From Lindgomyces ingoldianus (taxonomy: Eukaryota; Ascomycota; Dothideomycetes; Pleosporales; Lindgomycetaceae): a DNA stretch of 64,000 bases. The notes beneath the pieces were generated by a model, which ran no database searches, had not been told where the DNA came from, and saw nothing but the letters and a program-made list of their open reading frames with translations. Below, one piece after another: positions 60,105-64,000 of the stretch; positions within the stretch are counted from its first letter, which is position 1, and each line of letters begins with the position of its first letter. Both the position numbers and the translations under genes were made by a program. The stretch spans positions 563,638 through 627,637 of the forward strand of contig NW_022985194.1 of the NCBI RefSeq assembly GCF_010093535.1, given 5' to 3'.

Positions 60105-63100
60105 GTACCCCCCCCCTTATTAAAAAGGGAATTTTTTACATTAGTAGTTCTAGCATTAAGTTGTTTTTGTTAGAGTACAAGTTTAGTTTAGATAAGTATT
60201 AGGCGTAGAATTAGGTTACTATAGAGTTTTTTTATAAGGCTTCTACAGGTTTCTATAACAGTTTGTTATATCTAGTCTATTTTATAAAGTATTTATAGAT
60301 ATGTTTTTTTTTATTAAACTAAATCTATTTAATATCTTTTATAACATATTCTAGTTTGTTGTTTATAATAATAGGTTTAAGTAGTAAGTTTAGCTGTCTA
60401 GGTAGATAGTTAGATTTAGAGGCTGCTTAGCGCAGCAATAATATGTAGAACACAGGGTGTATCTTTATGCTGTTAGGTAGGATTAATTAGTAAGCATATA
60501 ATAAGACTATATAAGCTACTGTAAAGGGGCTAAGGTTTTTCTAATTAAGTTTCTTTAATTATTAGTTTATTTAGATATTTCTAGCGTCTAGCTAGACCTT
60601 CTTGCTAGCTGCATACATAGGGGCAGAGGTTTAGGATTAGTTTATGTACTCTTATTAAAAAGCTTAAGCCTATGTAAGCTTTTTATAAATGTATTTAGAT
60701 ATGTTTTAGATCTTATTAATAAGTCTATTTATATTTATTACTTATATAGATTAATAAGTTAGTTAGAGAGTATTTAAAAGTAGTTTAAATCTTATTTAAG
60801 AGTAGTATCTATAGTTTACTAAGAATAGAGATACTTATGTTAATTTAGATGTTATGTTATTAGCTTTAAACTATGCTATAGCTAACTATTTTACCTAGTT
60901 GTCTTACTAGTAGTTTATGTATACTTATAGGACTTATTCTATTACAGTGTTTATATTTTTAGTCTAGCTGTTAGTCTCTAGGTAAAAAGCTATAGATAGA
61001 TAGAGAACAATTTAGAGCTGTTTACAGAGTTTGTCCTAAAAGGCTAAGACAAACTGCGTACCTCTGTCTAATATAATTATGTTAGGCAGGCTATAGTAAA
61101 CTTATACATATTAGTAGAATAACTAGGCTATATTAGGGGCAGTTATAGAGGAACATAGTATTAAGTGTTAATACTTAGTTAAGTAATTAATAACTACTAT
61201 AATATTTATATACTTTTTAGATAAAAGTAGGTTTATAATAAAATTAATTAATATATTTTTCTAAGCTTGTTTAGAGATTAGAAGTAGTTTAAGTAGGCTA
61301 TTATACTTTTTTTAAAAGGCTTTTACTTTACAGCAAGTATAGCAACATAATATGTATTAGCGTACAGTATAGAACATGCGGGGCTAGTAGTACTCTCTCT
61401 GTAGTAGGTTAAGAGTCTTTCCTCTGCCTAGGTGTCTTTTAACAGGCAAGTTGTGTATAATTTAGAGTAGTTTAATTCTTAGTTTATTAAAATTAAGAAT
61501 TATAAGTTAGTTATAGTAATATAGCTTACTATTTTAGTTTTTATAGTTAGCTAGTGTTACTTTCTTTAACTAACTAGCGCTGTTTTAGAGCAGGTCTAAG
61601 GTTTTTTAGATAAATTTATTATTTAGATACTTATTAGTAATAATTTAATTAATTATCTATTTTATTTTATTTAGGTTAAGGTCTAAAAATAGCTTAGGTT
61701 AAAGTAGAGTTTAGTGTTAAGCTTTTTACACTTCTTTTTAAGCAGAGATGTTTTAGAATTGCTTTATAAAGGCATCTAGTTTCTCTTTGTTTTAACTAAG
61801 ATAATAAGTAATCTTAAAATTAAAATAAAATAAGTATTTAGACTAATAAGCTTATTAGTAGCTAAGTTATTTTATAGTTGCAAAGTACTGCAAGTTCTTG
61901 TAGTTAGATAGAACCTGTATTAGATGTGCTGCACCTTTTAGTTTAGGTTGCTATTGTTTAAAGCAGTGTACTATAGTAAGTAATTCTTTATTATAGATTT
62001 TATAATTACCTTTTGTAAGACTTATTTTTTTTAAGAAGTATGTAATAGGCCTAATAGTCCTGTCTAGCTTAGTCTAGAAGAGAACTCCTACTACTATGTA
62101 GTCTAAGGCATTAGCTTTTACAAGTATTAGTAGTTTAAAGTTAAAGTAGTAGAGTATTAGAGCTTTAGTAAAAGCTTTTTTTAGCTAGTTAAAGAACTAT
62201 TAGTAATTTAAGTTAAAGTTAAATTAAATCTTTTTTTTAGTAAGTATAATTATAGGGCTTACTTACTATAAAAAGTTGTTAATAAATTATTAGTAAAAGT
62301 TAGTAAATTTTATAAAAGCTTAAACATTTTTTACATTTTTTAAGTATTACTAATCTAGCATAGTCTAAACTTTAATAGGGTCTATTTAGATGCTATTTAT
62401 AGAGATTATATATTCTAAATATGTAACCTTTAATTAGTAGAACTTACATTTATCTATGTTAAGTTGTAGACCTGCTTCTTCTATAGCCTTTAGCACTAGG
62501 CGTACATGCTGTTTGTGCTCTAAAAGGCTATTACTATAGATTAAAATATTATTAATATACACAGTGCAGAATATGTCTAAGTAGGGTTAAAGCAAGTTAT
62601 TTATAAAATGTTAAAAAGTACTAAGCGTGTTAGCTAAGCTAAAGAGCATTACTAGGTACTTAAATAGTCTATATTAGGTCTAAAATGCTGTTAGCTACTT
62701 GTTACCTTTTACTATCTTTAGCTTATTAAAAGCAGTAATAATATTTAACTTTATAAAATACTTTACTTTACTTAGTTAGCTTAAGGTTTTCTATAAAAAA
62801 GAAATTAAGTATTAGTTTTTAATAGTAACAGCATTTAGTCTTTAGTAGTTAATGTAGAATTAAAGCCTACCTCTAGGTTTCTTTATAAATAGTATAAGTA
62901 ACACTACTAGTAAAAAGCTAGCTTAAATAAACCCTTTTTTTAGGTTCTTATTAAGGTATTTTTAAAGCACTTTTAATTTATTTAGTAACATTCTATATAG
63001 TAGTTTATAACTAGGTTGTTTACTAGACTTAAAAGTTATTTAGTAATTATACAGACATTATATTAGAAGCTTATTAGACTTATTTTAAAAAAAAACATGT

Positions 63101-64000
63101 AATAAGTTATAGTAGTCTTAAAAAACTATTATTCTTAGGTTAGTGTGTTTTTAAGAAGCTAGAGCTTAGTCTATATTAGAAATTATAACTGCGTAGATTT
63201 TATAATCTAGTTATTAAGCTAGGGTTACAAATAAAGTAGGTTCTATATAGTAGATGTCTATCTGCTGTTTAAGTTCTAGTTTATGTTTAAATTAAGTAGT
63301 TAGAAATTCTTTAAAGGCTTTTTTTTTTTTAAGTTTAAGCAGTTATTAAATTATTTTATATAGCCTATTTTAGTAAAAGGCCTAGCTTGTTAGCCTTACT
63401 TAGGTAGTTTTTTTTTAAGTTATTAAAAAGTAGGTCTAGAGACCTTCTATATTAAGTGCTACTTAGGTGTTGTTTAGGTGTAAGTGTAAGTATATATCTT
63501 AGCATTAAAAAAAGTTAAAGTTTAAGACTTACTTTTAGTAATTAAAAGCAACTTTATGCTAATATAGCTATAGTTGTCTTAGAATTAGGTTATAATATTC
63601 TATGTTTATTACATAGAGCTTAATCTACTTTTTATAGTGTTAGTAGGTAATTATAATAGTTATAGTATAAAAGATAGAACTTTTTTTAAGTTATTTTTTT
63701 TTAAATCTAGTTAGGTAAATTATTTAGGTAAGTAGTGTTAATTAAAGGTTTAGTTTACATGCTAGTTCTTTATTAATGTAACTTATGCTGTTTACTTCTA
63801 AGTTAATAAAAGCTTATATTAAGGCTAATATAGTTTCTTGTTATAAATATATAAGAATATTAACTTAGTACTTTTAGTTATTAGTAGGGGACTTAGCTTA
63901 TAGGTTAGTAGAGATCTAGTGTTAAATTAGTTCTAGAGAGTAACTTAGCCCTAGGACAAGCTTTTTTACAGGCTTTTACTAGTATAGCTGCGGCTATGTT
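59787..64000 (-). mobile_element. Ty3/Gypsy element B, second copy, runs off the window
   Basis: The left end is a 318-bp LTR (59787-60104) followed by the C-rich complement of the polypurine tract. From there the sequence is an inverted, almost colinear copy of 49482 back to about 45268: integrase region about 61000-61450, reverse transcriptase region about 62440-62600. The remaining 5' part lies outside. Frames are broken by RIP on this copy too. Its differences from the first copy are mainly C/T and G/A. Confidence 0.88.

Noticed and set aside
15951..64000. Active transposable elements
   Set aside because: Every transposase, reverse transcriptase and integrase relic examined contains several stops or lost catalytic Asp/Glu codons.

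Overview
The window looks like a piece of a filamentous ascomycete (Pezizomycotina) genome. The genes have short GT-AG introns of 45-62 bases, and they sit in small islands of ordinary composition. Most of the rest is extremely AT-rich, stop-filled transposon DNA in which CpA/TpG has largely become TpA. This is the signature of repeat-induced point mutation (RIP). Genus and class cannot be fixed from sequence alone; an AT-isochore genome such as many Leotiomycetes or Dothideomycetes would fit.

Region 1 (1 to about 15.9 kb) is mostly normal DNA. It holds an intact secreted CE1-type esterase (7996-8947, one intron), an extended-SDR aldehyde/ketone reductase with two apparent one-base losses (9847-10943), and a kelch-repeat membrane protein decayed to a pseudogene (12344-14283, minus). 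A dead hAT transposon with clear TIRs and an 8-bp target duplication lies at 3638-6700. A smaller AT-rich relic separates the reductase from the kelch gene.

Region 2 (about 15.95-30.15 kb) is a RIP-destroyed block. It contains an IS630/Tc1-type transposase relic, a 344-bp-period repeat, a roughly 1.1-kb foldback element, and a full-length Ty1/Copia element (22760-29715, TSD TAACG). That element carries a solo LTR of its own family nested inside it.

Region 3 (30.15-33.9 kb) is an island with an aminoglycoside-phosphotransferase-like kinase gene (minus). A pogo/Fot1-type transposon (31397-33510, TA duplication) is inserted in its coding sequence and separates the first 12 codons and the promoter from the rest of the gene.

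Region 4 (33.9-64 kb) is a continuous nest of dead elements: foldback-type repeats, then two Ty3/Gypsy elements of one family (minus). One of these (D1, 38817-52037) sits in the 3' LTR of the other (D2). D1 in turn contains a second Gypsy family (43902-49482, plus). To the right, D2 meets a minus-strand Copia fragment (58338-59786), followed by a second copy of the inner Gypsy family running off the window on the minus strand. Target-site duplications confirm the two inner insertions. No functional transposase or reverse transcriptase is left, and no tRNA, rRNA or CRISPR array was seen.

The genes do not form a pathway. The main interest is structural: a datable order of insertions, RIP that spares LTR outer edges, and three of the four genes bearing lesions next to the repeat blocks.
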